Source of the DNA: an uncultured Bacilli bacterium
Lineage (GTDB): Bacteria > Bacillota_I > Bacilli_A > RF39 > UBA660
Direction of reading: 5' to 3'
NCBI GenBank assembly: GCA_934102255.1
Contig: CAKOSN010000018.1
Coordinates: forward strand, 1 to 35,775
Length of the DNA: 35,775 nucleotides
A program made the translations under genes and the position numbers. Under the pieces are notes generated by a model. The model did not search any database, was not told where the DNA came from, and saw only the letters and a program-made list of their open reading frames with translations. Within the stretch, counting starts at the first letter, position 1; the number at the start of each line of letters is the position of its first letter. Positions 26,301 through 33,346 of the stretch are shown one piece after another.

Positions 26301-26324
26301 CTTATACTAGAGGTGGTTAGTAAG

Positions 26325-27485
26325 ATGAAAAAAGTACTAGCGATAGCGCTAATAATTGTGGTTAGTTTATTAATTATTAGAATTAATGGCTATGAAAGAT
26401 TGAATAATAGTTTATTAAGTGTTTATTTAGATAACGAAGAAGTAACAGGTATTCCTAGTAAAGGTTTTGGTACTTATTTAAAGAGTGTTTGTGATGATAA
26501 TGTTGATGTTTCTTGGGATAATGATAATTGGGGGTTATTTATTAGTGGTTTAAGTAAAAAAGTTAAGTGTAATGTGTATTTTTCAAGTGATGTAGAAAAA
26601 CCTTCTTGGCAAATAGATAGGGTATCTAGTAATAATGTTTTAACAACTGATATTTATACAATAAGATTAGTAGGAAGCGATAATTCTAAAGTTAGTTCTA
26701 GTTTAAGTGTTAATGATATAAAATTTTTAGTTAGTAATTGTGATTATGAACCGATTAGTAAAAGTTTGGAAGTTATAGAAAGTAGTGAGAAAAAGATTAT
26801 TTATGAATTAAAAGTTTATATGTTAAAAGGTGATGGTAAGTTGGTTTTAAGGATAAATAATGGTACTTTAAAAGATGACAGTGGTAATGAAAGTGATAGT
26901 ACTGATTTAGATACAGGTATAATTATAACTAAAAATAATGATACTAAAATTTTAGTGTGGCAAGACTGGGGTAGTCGTGCAAAAAGTTATTTAAAAGATT
27001 ACTATGAAAATTTAAAAATTGATACTGATATGTCCATTAGTTCATCAGATGTTATAAAAGATAATTATGATGTTGTAGTGTATAACTATCCATATTGGGG
27101 TGCTTCTACTAAACTAAATGAAATATATAATTCTGGAATAAATTTGTTAAGTCAGTATAATAATTATACTTCTGATTTAACTATTAATGATGATTCTAAA
27201 AATACTATATTTGAAGGCAATTCTGCAGATATTTTCAGTGCTAATTCAAATTTTTTAAATGGCTTATTGGGGGATTCTTTTCAAGAATATGATGGTGGAA
27301 AGGTATGGTATTGGCATTTCAATTCTAAAGCAACTATATTATATAAAACGGTTTATAATGATGAGGCTTTTGATAAAATTGGTTATCTGAAAGAAAATGA
27401 TAATATGTGGTTTAATATTGGAGTTAATAATTCGATAAATTATGTTCCGATAATCGAATTTATTATGGGAAGAATTGAAGAATAA
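26325..27485 (+). CDS. Exported/anchored protein with a WDNDxWGL module and a C-terminal alpha/beta-like domain (386 aa)
   Basis: The start is ATG at 26325 with AGAGGTGG (26309-26316) 8 bases upstream; the in-frame GTG at 26313 lies inside that ribosome site. 386 residues: signal or anchor helix (~4-20), WDNDxWGL module (~31-86: IPSK, SVCDDN, WDNDNWGLF, KCNVYF), an Ig-like beta region (~90-205, including a conserved-looking LVLRINNGTLKDDSGNESD loop), and a C-terminal region starting TKILVWQDWGSRA with YDVVVYNYPYWGA, which looks like the beta strands of a Rossmann-like or glutamine-amidotransferase-like fold without an evident catalytic Cys. Function unknown. It is divergent from the XRE regulator, which probably controls it. 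Confidence 0.78.
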   Translation: MKKVLAIALIIVVSLLIIRINGYERLNNSLLSVYLDNEEVTGIPSKGFGTYLKSVCDDNVDVSWDNDNWGLFISGLSKKVKCNVYFSSDVEKPSWQIDRVSSNNVLTTDIYTIRLVGSDNSKVSSSLSVNDIKFLVSNCDYEPISKSLEVIESSEKKIIYELKVYMLKGDGKLVLRINNGTLKDDSGNESDSTDLDTGIIITKNNDTKILVWQDWGSRAKSYLKDYYENLKIDTDMSISSSDVIKDNYDVVVYNYPYWGASTKLNEIYNSGINLLSQYNNYTSDLTINDDSKNTIFEGNSADIFSANSNFLNGLLGDSFQEYDGGKVWYWHFNSKATILYKTVYNDEAFDKIGYLKENDNMWFNIGVNNSINYVPIIEFIMGRIEE

Positions 27486-27519
27486 TCTCTATATATAATA
27501 ATGAAAATACTATTAAGAC

Positions 27520-27548
27520 TTATTATGTTTATAAGATATAGGTATAAT
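27520..27548 (+). promoter_or_regulatory. Possible upstream promoter of rplU
   Basis: TTATTA (27520-27525), 17 bases, TATAAT (27543-27548). The -35 is poor. A weak hairpin ATTATTG (27554-27560) / CAATAAT (27570-27576) follows directly. The rest of 27486-27627 is AT-rich with only a small ACAACA/TGTTGT repeat at 27604-27618. Confidence 0.35.
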
Positions 27549-27627
27549 ACTTTATTATTGTAAAATAAGCAATAATTTTGAATAAAAAAGCTAAAACTTT
27601 CTTACAACATTTTGTTGTTAAAGACGA

Positions 27628-27656
27628 TTGACATATACTAGATACTTTGATAAAAT
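27628..27656 (+). promoter_or_regulatory. Main promoter of rplU-prp-rpmA
   Basis: Consensus TTGACA (27628-27633), 17 bases, TAAAAT (27651-27656). The start site near 27663 leaves a ~95-base structured leader. Confidence 0.85.
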
Positions 27657-27662
27657 AACAGA

Positions 27663-27756
27663 TGTTTTAAGGGCTTTCTTAAAACCGCACTGAAAAGGTT
27701 AGAAGAGTTTTGATACCACCTTAAAGGCGAGTCTTAAATTTATAAGGAGGGATATT
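27663..27756 (+). ncRNA. L21 leader (rplU 5' regulatory RNA)
   Basis: The leader between the promoter and rplU begins with a perfect 7-bp hairpin TTTTAAG (27665-27671) / CTTAAAA (27678-27684), followed by ACCGCACTGAAAAGGT and a CCTTAAAGG element before AAGGAGG (27744-27750). Position, size and GC content above the surroundings match the L21 leader described in Firmicutes, through which the ribosomal protein is thought to control its own operon. I assign it on context and hairpin layout; a covariance-model match was not run. Confidence 0.55.
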
Positions 27757-28059
27757 ATGAAAGCAATTTTTGTAACAGGTGGAAAACAATATTGTGTTTC
27801 TGAAGGCGATGTAGTTTATGTTGAAAAATTAGATGCTGAAGTTGGTAAAGAAGTAACTTTTGATGAAGTTCTTATGGCTGGCGAAGTATTTGGTAATCCA
27901 ACAGTTAAAAATGCAAGCGTAGTTGGCGTTGTTGAAAAACAAGGTAAACAAAAGAAAATTACTGTATTTAAGTATAAACCTAAGAAGAAATATCGTAAAA
28001 AACAAGGACATAGACAACCATATACTAAGGTTACTATTAAGTCTATTAATGTTAAATAA
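27757..28059 (+). CDS. rplU: Ribosomal protein bL21
   Basis: 100 residues, the usual length of bL21. It starts MKAIFVTGGKQYCV, has the central DEVLMAGEVFGNPTV loop and the basic C-terminal KYKPKKKYRKKQGHRQPYT signature that contacts 23S rRNA. Strong ribosome site AAGGAGG at 27744-27750. First gene of rplU-prp-rpmA; prp starts 2 bases after its stop. The TGT codon for Cys in GGKQYCV is unremarkable. Confidence 0.99.
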   Translation: MKAIFVTGGKQYCVSEGDVVYVEKLDAEVGKEVTFDEVLMAGEVFGNPTVKNASVVGVVEKQGKQKKITVFKYKPKKKYRKKQGHRQPYTKVTIKSINVK

Positions 28060-28061
28060 TT

Positions 28062-28373
28062 ATGATAAAAGTGAACTGTGTAGTATCTAACGGTTTAATT
28101 AGTAAAATAAGTATTAAAGGTCATGCAGACTATGATACTTTAGGTAAAGATATTGTTTGTGCGGCTGTATCTAGTATAGTTACAACTACTATAAATAATA
28201 TAATAGCTTTAGAAGAGAATACGATTAAATACGATACTAAAGAAGGTAATGTTAATATTACTGTTCTAAGGAATAATGAGATTACTGATAAACTTTTAAA
28301 TGTTATGTTAAATATGTTAAAAGAGTTAGCAACTGATTATCCACAAAATATAAAAATAGGAGGATTAAAATGA
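28062..28373 (+). CDS. prp: Prp, cysteine protease that trims ribosomal protein L27
   Basis: 103 residues (YsxB family). The catalytic pair is visible: H21 in IKGHADYDTLGKDIVCAAVSS and C33 in the same motif. In Firmicutes with an N-terminally extended L27, Prp removes the extension before ribosome assembly and is essential in Staphylococcus aureus. Its target motif is present in the next gene. There is no ribosome site of its own beyond the rplU end (gap 2 bases), so translation is probably coupled. Its TGA overlaps the rpmA ATG (ATGA). Confidence 0.95.
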   Translation: MIKVNCVVSNGLISKISIKGHADYDTLGKDIVCAAVSSIVTTTINNIIALEENTIKYDTKEGNVNITVLRNNEITDKLLNVMLNMLKELATDYPQNIKIGGLK

Positions 28374-28657
28374 ATTTTATGAAATTGAATATCCAATTAT
28401 TTGCTCACGTTAAGGCTCAAGGTTCTACTCAAAACGGTAGAGATTCTGTTGGTCGTAGATTAGGTGCTAAGGCTAGCGACGGTGAAGTTGTTAGTGCTGG
28501 TTCAATAATCTATCGTCAAAGAGGAACTAAGATTTATCCAGGAACAAATGTTGGAATGGGAAAAGACCATACTCTATATGCTTTAGTAGCAGGTGTTGTT
28601 AAATTTGAACGTTTAGGTAGAGATAAGAAAAAAGTAAGTGTATACGAAGTTAAATAG
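28370..28657 (+). CDS. rpmA: Ribosomal protein bL27 with cleavable N-terminal extension
   Basis: 95 residues. ATG at 28370 has AGGAGG (28356-28361) 8 bases upstream and overlaps the prp stop. The N-terminus MNFMKLNIQLFA is the Firmicute extension; Prp would cut after QLFA, leaving HVKAQGSTQNGRDS as the mature start that reaches the peptidyl-transferase centre. The remainder (RRLGAKASDGE, IYRQRGTKIYPGTNVGMGKDHTL) is standard. The gene usually next in Firmicutes, obg, is not here; a HerA-like ATPase gene follows instead. Confidence 0.98.
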   Translation: MNFMKLNIQLFAHVKAQGSTQNGRDSVGRRLGAKASDGEVVSAGSIIYRQRGTKIYPGTNVGMGKDHTLYALVAGVVKFERLGRDKKKVSVYEVK

Positions 28658-28674
28658 TGTATACTTCTTTTTTT
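28646..28674 (+). terminator. Terminator after rpmA
   Basis: GAAGT (28646-28650) / ACTTC (28663-28667) and an alternative self-complementary GTATAC pair, then seven T (28668-28674). The stem is short, so readthrough into the next operon is likely. Confidence 0.5.
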
Positions 28675-28675
28675 A

Positions 28676-28684
28676 TGCTATAAT
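28676..28684 (+). promoter_or_regulatory. Extended -10 promoter of the HerA operon
   Basis: TGCTATAAT (28676-28684) is an exact TGnTATAAT extended -10, directly behind the T run of the rpmA terminator; no good -35 is present, as is common for this class. The ribosome site AAGGTAGG precedes the ATG at 28714. Confidence 0.6.
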
Positions 28685-28713
28685 TTTTTTATAAGATATA
28701 AAGGTAGGTTAAT

Positions 28714-30471
28714 ATGTTTGGAAAAATTATAGAATTAAAAGATAATTATATTTATTTAGAAAATAAGTTGGGAAGAGCTGAAACTAACTTAATTGGTTAT
28801 CATGTTATTTTTAATGATTCTAATAAAATGTTAGTTGGTGAAATTGAAAATATAAGTATTGAAAGAATAGAAATACTACTTATTGGTGAAATAAAAAATG
28901 AAATTTACATGGCAGGGATTATAAAGAAGCCTAGTCCTAATGCGGTAGCTAGAATTATAACTAAAAAAGAATTAGAGTATTTACTTGGAAGTCAAGATTA
29001 TAGTAATAGAAGTAACTTACTTATCGGGAATTCCCTTATTTATGATGGCTTTAAAGTTACTGCTGATAAAAACAGATTTTTTAGTGGCCATTTTGCCATT
29101 TTAGGAAATACTGGCTCTGGAAAATCGTGTGCGACGGCGAGACTGCTTCAAAACTTGTTTTATAGTAATGATGATAAATTGCCAATCAACTCACATTTTG
29201 TTATTTTTGATGTGTTTGGTGAATATAAAAGTGCGTTAAGAGGAATAGAAAATATTCATGGTTTAGGTTTTAAAAGCTATTCTACAAATCCTAAAGAAGA
29301 TGATATGCCAGTTAAAATACCAGCTTATTTTTTAGGAGTAGATGATTTAGCTCTTCTACTTAATGTTAATGATTATAATGTTATACCTGTAATTGAAAAT
29401 ACTTTAAGATTAACTTATATTTTTACAAGTAAAGATCCGGATACGGTTAAATATAAAGACTATATAATAGCGTCAACTTTAATGGATATATTATCTTGTG
29501 GAAAACCGGCTCCGGCTATTCGAGACCAAATAATTGCCGCCTTAACTAAGTTTAATACAGTTAATATTAGTTTAGATTCAATTATTCACCAACCAGGTTA
29601 TGATAGAACATTGCGTCAATGTTTACTAATTGATAGTCAAGGAAAAATGAATGCAATTGGTCCTTTAACTGATTTTGTAAAATCTTTCTTAAATTTTGAT
29701 TTAAATGAATTAAAAATTAAACCTAATTTTATTTATACTTTAGAAGATTTACAAGTAGCATTAGATTTTTCATTACTTAATGAAGGTGTATTAAATTCTA
29801 GTGCTAGATATGATAAGTTAAATACTTTGAAGATAAGATTAAATTCAATAATTAATAGTGAATATAAAAAAATATTTGAGTTTGATGAAGTAGTATCAAA
29901 GAATGACTATATTAAACAATTTTTTAAAGCTAAAGATGGTAAGAATGCCCAAATAATTAATATTAATTTAAATGGTGTTGATGATAGAATGATTAAGATT
30001 TTATCAAAGATATATGGAAAAATGTTTTTTGATTATGTTACTAATTTAGAAACAAGAGCAAGTTTTCCAATACATATGGTAATTGAAGAAGCTCACAGAT
30101 ATGTTCAAAATGACCATGATTATGAAGTGTTAGGCTATAATATTTTTGATAGAATTACCAAAGAGGGAAGAAAATATGGTATTCTTCTTGGACTTATTAC
30201 GCAAAGACCTAGTGAGTTATCAACAACTAGTTTATCCCAATGTTCAAACTTTTTAGTACTTAGATTACATCATCCAGATGATGTTGATATTGTAAGTAGA
30301 ATTAGTGCCGCTGTAAATAAAAATATGTTAGAAAGGGTAAAAACTTTACGTTCAGGTATGCCTTTGTGTTTTGGAACAGCCTTTAATATTCCGGTAATCG
30401 TTGATATGACTTTACCTAATCCGATGCCTACTTCAACTAGTGTTGATGTTGTAAAAGTTTGGTATAACTAA
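28714..30471 (+). CDS. HerA-like ATPase (FtsK/HerA superfamily)
   Basis: 585 residues. N-terminal beta-barrel (HAS-barrel-like, ~1-75), then a RecA-like ATPase with Walker A GNTGSGKS (131-138), FVIFDVFGEYKS, Walker B MVIEEAHRYV (~455-463), and the ITQRPSELS sensor segment followed by SQCSNFLVLRLHHPDD. This matches the HerA/DUF87 family of hexameric DNA-pumping ATPases. In archaea HerA works with the NurA nuclease in end resection; in bacteria HerA-like proteins often pair with nucleases or NADases in phage defence. Here no NurA or SIR2 partner is beside it. The downstream gene starts 1 base after its stop, so a functional link to the ART-like and kinase-like products is plausible but unproven. 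Confidence 0.9.
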   Translation: MFGKIIELKDNYIYLENKLGRAETNLIGYHVIFNDSNKMLVGEIENISIERIEILLIGEIKNEIYMAGIIKKPSPNAVARIITKKELEYLLGSQDYSNRSNLLIGNSLIYDGFKVTADKNRFFSGHFAILGNTGSGKSCATARLLQNLFYSNDDKLPINSHFVIFDVFGEYKSALRGIENIHGLGFKSYSTNPKEDDMPVKIPAYFLGVDDLALLLNVNDYNVIPVIENTLRLTYIFTSKDPDTVKYKDYIIASTLMDILSCGKPAPAIRDQIIAALTKFNTVNISLDSIIHQPGYDRTLRQCLLIDSQGKMNAIGPLTDFVKSFLNFDLNELKIKPNFIYTLEDLQVALDFSLLNEGVLNSSARYDKLNTLKIRLNSIINSEYKKIFEFDEVVSKNDYIKQFFKAKDGKNAQIININLNGVDDRMIKILSKIYGKMFFDYVTNLETRASFPIHMVIEEAHRYVQNDHDYEVLGYNIFDRITKEGRKYGILLGLITQRPSELSTTSLSQCSNFLVLRLHHPDDVDIVSRISAAVNKNMLERVKTLRSGMPLCFGTAFNIPVIVDMTLPNPMPTSTSVDVVKVWYN

Positions 30472-30472
30472 A

Positions 30473-31090
30473 ATGGAAAATATTGTATATCATGGAAGTA
30501 GTACTTCTGATTTAACAGTTTTAGAGCCACATAAATCTACACATGGTAACTTTGTTTATGCAACAAACTATAAAGAAATAGCAACTATTTTTGCTAAAAA
30601 ATATGGTCATGATTTAACTTATGGTATTGACAGAAGTAGTAAGAACGAACCTTGGATAATAACAGAAAGAGTACCAGGAGCTTTTGATAGAATGTTTAAT
30701 AATCCGTTTTTTTTATATACTTTACCAGGTGATACTTTTAAAGATATAAAAACTGGTTTTGCAGAGGTCGTTTCTGATACTAGTGTGAAAGTTTTAAAAG
30801 AAAAAAAATATCCTAATGTATATGAAGCTTTAAAAAAATTAGAACAAGAAGGAAAAATAAAGCTTATTTCATATGATAGAGAAAGTGAATTAATTAAAAC
30901 TGATGAAATAGAAATGCTGGAAAACTTTGTGGCTTTTAGAAAAAGAAATGGCAGAACTTTTACTAAGTATGAATTTGAAGATATGGTATTCTTACATCCT
31001 AACTTGTTAGGACGTATTAATGAAATATTATTAGAAGAAAATATAAATAATCAAATAATAAAAAAAGAAGATTTAATAACAATTCTTTAG
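30473..31090 (+). CDS. Protein with ADP-ribosyltransferase-like N-terminal pattern (205 aa)
   Basis: ATG at 30473, one base after the HerA stop, with no separate ribosome site. The N-terminal half reads VYHGSS...LEPH...HGNFVYATNYKEIATIFAKKYG, which follows the order seen in ART-fold enzymes (YHGT/S, then a G..VYAT strand, then a helix IAxxFA). The C-terminal ~70 residues are helical (NVYEALKKLEQEGKIKLISY, then EDMVFLHPNLLGRINEIL). No complete catalytic triad can be assigned by eye. If it is an ART it could modify proteins, nucleic acids or a small molecule using NAD; it could also be a catalytically dead relative. I recognise the pattern as conserved but uncharacterised in gut Firmicutes. Confidence 0.7.
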   Translation: MENIVYHGSSTSDLTVLEPHKSTHGNFVYATNYKEIATIFAKKYGHDLTYGIDRSSKNEPWIITERVPGAFDRMFNNPFFLYTLPGDTFKDIKTGFAEVVSDTSVKVLKEKKYPNVYEALKKLEQEGKIKLISYDRESELIKTDEIEMLENFVAFRKRNGRTFTKYEFEDMVFLHPNLLGRINEILLEENINNQIIKKEDLITIL

Positions 31091-31105
31091 AAAAAATTGT
31101 GTTTA

Positions 31106-31972
31106 ATGAGTACTGGTTTAAAAAATGAACCTTTCTTAAATAATGGTATTAAAGTAATATTAGAAACTTATCCAGAATTAGAAAACTATGTTAAACAATC
31201 TTTAGAAATAAATAATTTTAATAAAGAACAATTAATTAAAGTAGTGCTGGATTTAATATTTTCTGGTTATCCTGATATACCTGTTAATATAAAAGAAGGT
31301 ATATATAGACATTATTTACAGGACAAAAGAGATATTAAAGAGATTGCTAAAGAAATATATGATTATTTTAGAAGATTTGGTAAATTAGAAAAACTTATTA
31401 ACAAAGATATAGATGAAAATATAACAGATAATTCGATTATTTTAATTGGCCCTATGGGAGTAGGTAAATCTACTGTATCTAAAAATTTACAAAGTTTAAC
31501 AGGAATGGCTGGTATTAGTTTAGATAATAAAGAACAGTTAAAAGATTTGTATGCTAAAAGGGATGAATTTTTAAGTAAAAAAGATTTTGAACTATATTTA
31601 ACAGGAAGTGTTTTTTATAGTTTAGATAAACCGGCTATTATTGATTTTGGGGCAGGTCATTCTATTTATAGGACGCCACTGGCTTTTTATGAGTTCCAAA
31701 GATTAATGAAAAAGTTTAAAAATATTGTTTTTCTAGTACCTAGTGAAGATAAAGATGAAGCTTTAAGGATAATAAATGAAAGAGTAGCAAATCGTGGTCA
31801 AAATAATGATGTAGATTATACTAAGATTAATAAAAGTCATTTAGAAAGTCCTTGTAATGATATAATAGCTACTATGAAAGTATGTACTAAGGAAATGAAT
31901 CCTAAAGAGACAGCAAATGAGATATTAAGAAGAATACAAGAAAGAAAAGAAGAAGTAGATATTAAAAAATAG
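31106..31972 (+). CDS. P-loop kinase with AroK-like fold and helical N-terminal domain
   Basis: The start is most likely ATG at 31106 (MSTGLKNEPF); an in-frame TTG at 31097 is the alternative, and neither has a good ribosome site, suggesting coupling to the gene 15 bases upstream. 288 residues: a helical N-terminal domain (~1-105) of unknown type and a kinase domain with Walker A GPMGVGKST (115-123), SLDNKEQLKDLY, a DFGAGHSIY strand-loop and FLVPSEDKDEALRIINERV like the lid of shikimate kinases. True shikimate kinases lack the N-terminal extension and this gene is not among aromatic-pathway genes. A zeta-toxin-type or nucleotide kinase role is another option. Third gene of the HerA cluster. 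Confidence 0.8.
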   Translation: MSTGLKNEPFLNNGIKVILETYPELENYVKQSLEINNFNKEQLIKVVLDLIFSGYPDIPVNIKEGIYRHYLQDKRDIKEIAKEIYDYFRRFGKLEKLINKDIDENITDNSIILIGPMGVGKSTVSKNLQSLTGMAGISLDNKEQLKDLYAKRDEFLSKKDFELYLTGSVFYSLDKPAIIDFGAGHSIYRTPLAFYEFQRLMKKFKNIVFLVPSEDKDEALRIINERVANRGQNNDVDYTKINKSHLESPCNDIIATMKVCTKEMNPKETANEILRRIQERKEEVDIKK

Positions 31973-31996
31973 AGTAGATTATATTTTTAAAAGTGT

Positions 31997-32016
31997 CTAA
32001 TTTATTGTCAAATTAG
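31997..32016. repeat. Short inverted repeat after the kinase gene
   Basis: Perfect CTAATTT (31997-32003) / AAATTAG (32010-32016) around ATTGTC. There is no T run on the plus strand, so it is not a clear terminator; it may be a protein-binding site or a weak 3' end. Confidence 0.4.
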
Positions 32017-32036
32017 GATAACATTTGTAAAAATAA

Positions 32037-32065
32037 TTTTCATTTTAAATTAAGTATGCTAATAT
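32037..32065 (+). promoter_or_regulatory. Promoter of the SPFH/zinc-ribbon pair
   Basis: TTTTCA (32037-32042), 17 bases, TAATAT (32060-32065) with an extended -10 TG at 32057-32058. A leader of ~70 bases precedes AGGAGG (32131-32136) and the ATG at 32144. Confidence 0.5.
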
Positions 32066-32143
32066 TAAGAGGAATAGAGATAATAGAATTAACAAAAATT
32101 ACTATTCAAAAGTTTAATAATTATCATAAGAGGAGGAAGATTT

Positions 32144-33343
32144 ATGGGATTTATTAAAGCGTTTGCAGGAGCAATAAGTAGTACTTTTGCTGACCAATGG
32201 AAGGATTTTTATGTTCCTAGTAGTAATATAACAGAAACATCTGCTGTATATCCTGCTGTGTTAAAAAGTATTAACAATGGTAGAGGAGAAAACTATAAAG
32301 GTAATGCTAATATCATTACTAATGGTAGTAAAATTGTAGTACCAGAAAATACAGCTTTAATTACAATACAAGACGGTGCAATTACAGGATGTATTACTGA
32401 GGCTGGTGGTTATGAGTTTAAGTCAGATGATGTAAATTCAAAATCAATGTTTGCTGGGGACGGAATATTTGGACAAACAATTAAATCAACATGGGAAAAA
32501 GTAAAATTTGGTGGTATTCCTGGAAGTCAACAATTAGCATTCTATGTTAATTTAAAAGAAATTCCTAATAATAAATTTGGTACTCAATCAGAAATTTATT
32601 GGGATGATGCTTTTTTAGGAACACAAGTTGGTGCAATTACAAGAGGTACTTATACTTTAAAAATAGTTGACCCACTATTATTTGTTAAAAATTTTGTTCC
32701 AGCTAAATATTTAGTAGCTGATGCATCAGTATTTGATTTTGGTGATATGGATAATGATGCTTGTGAACAATTATTTAGTGAAGTAGTTGGTACTTTATCA
32801 TCAGCATTCTCTAAGTATACAAATGACCCTGAAAAAGGTAATAGAATTACTAAGATTCAAGCTGATCAAATTGGTTTTGCTAAGGCAATGAGTGAAGCAG
32901 TAGAAGAAGCATATCAATGGAAAGAAACTAGAGGTATAGAAATCGTTAAAACGGCTATTCTTGCTATTGAATACGATGAAGATACTAAGAAATTAATGAG
33001 CGATGTTAAGAAAGCCGATGCTTTAAGTGGCGCTAGAGGAAACTCATTTATGCAACAAGCTGCTGCCCGTGGTCTTCAAAGTGCCGGCGAAAACGGTGGC
33101 GGAACTGGTATGGCTTTCATGGGAATGGGCGCTAATGCTGCTGGTAATATGATGAATGGTTTTGCCCAAGAAAATACTCCTTCATCTTATAATCCAGGTT
33201 TTGCTAATAAAGAAAGTAATACACAGAATAAAGAAGGCGAAGATGCAACTGCTAAACTTCTTAAAATGAAAGAACTTTTAGATGCTGGCGCTATCACTGC
33301 TGAGGATTACGAAAAAGTAAAAAAGCAATTATTAGGAATATAA
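32144..33343 (+). CDS. SPFH-domain protein with C-terminal SHOCT (YdjI-like)
   Basis: 399 residues; AGGAGG fixes the start. The N-terminal ~300 residues match the bacterial SPFH (band-7-like, 'virion core protein'-type) family: MGFIKAFAGAISSTFADQWKDFYV, SKIVVPENTALITIQDGAITGCITEAGGYEF and the FGGIPGSQQLAFYVNLKEIP strand region. A Gly/Met/Ala-rich linker follows (~300-350) and the last ~30 residues, AKLLKMKELLDAGAITAEDYEKVKKQLLG, are a SHOCT module (segments given separately: KLLKMKELLDAG and ITAEDYEKVK). B. subtilis YdjI has the same SPFH family and works with YdjG/YdjH to place PspA at the membrane under stress. A YdjG-like protein follows directly here; PspA and YdjH are not in the window. 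Confidence 0.9.
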   Translation: MGFIKAFAGAISSTFADQWKDFYVPSSNITETSAVYPAVLKSINNGRGENYKGNANIITNGSKIVVPENTALITIQDGAITGCITEAGGYEFKSDDVNSKSMFAGDGIFGQTIKSTWEKVKFGGIPGSQQLAFYVNLKEIPNNKFGTQSEIYWDDAFLGTQVGAITRGTYTLKIVDPLLFVKNFVPAKYLVADASVFDFGDMDNDACEQLFSEVVGTLSSAFSKYTNDPEKGNRITKIQADQIGFAKAMSEAVEEAYQWKETRGIEIVKTAILAIEYDEDTKKLMSDVKKADALSGARGNSFMQQAAARGLQSAGENGGGTGMAFMGMGANAAGNMMNGFAQENTPSSYNPGFANKESNTQNKEGEDATAKLLKMKELLDAGAITAEDYEKVKKQLLGI

Positions 33344-33346
33344 GAA

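Noticed and set aside
27493..27561. 20-codon ORF (MKILLRL...) upstream of rplU
   Set aside because: No ribosome site, very AT-rich, and it overlaps candidate promoter sequences.
31106..31972. Annotation as plain shikimate kinase aroK
   Set aside because: The ~105-residue N-terminal domain, the lack of aromatic-pathway neighbours and the cluster context argue against the simple housekeeping call.
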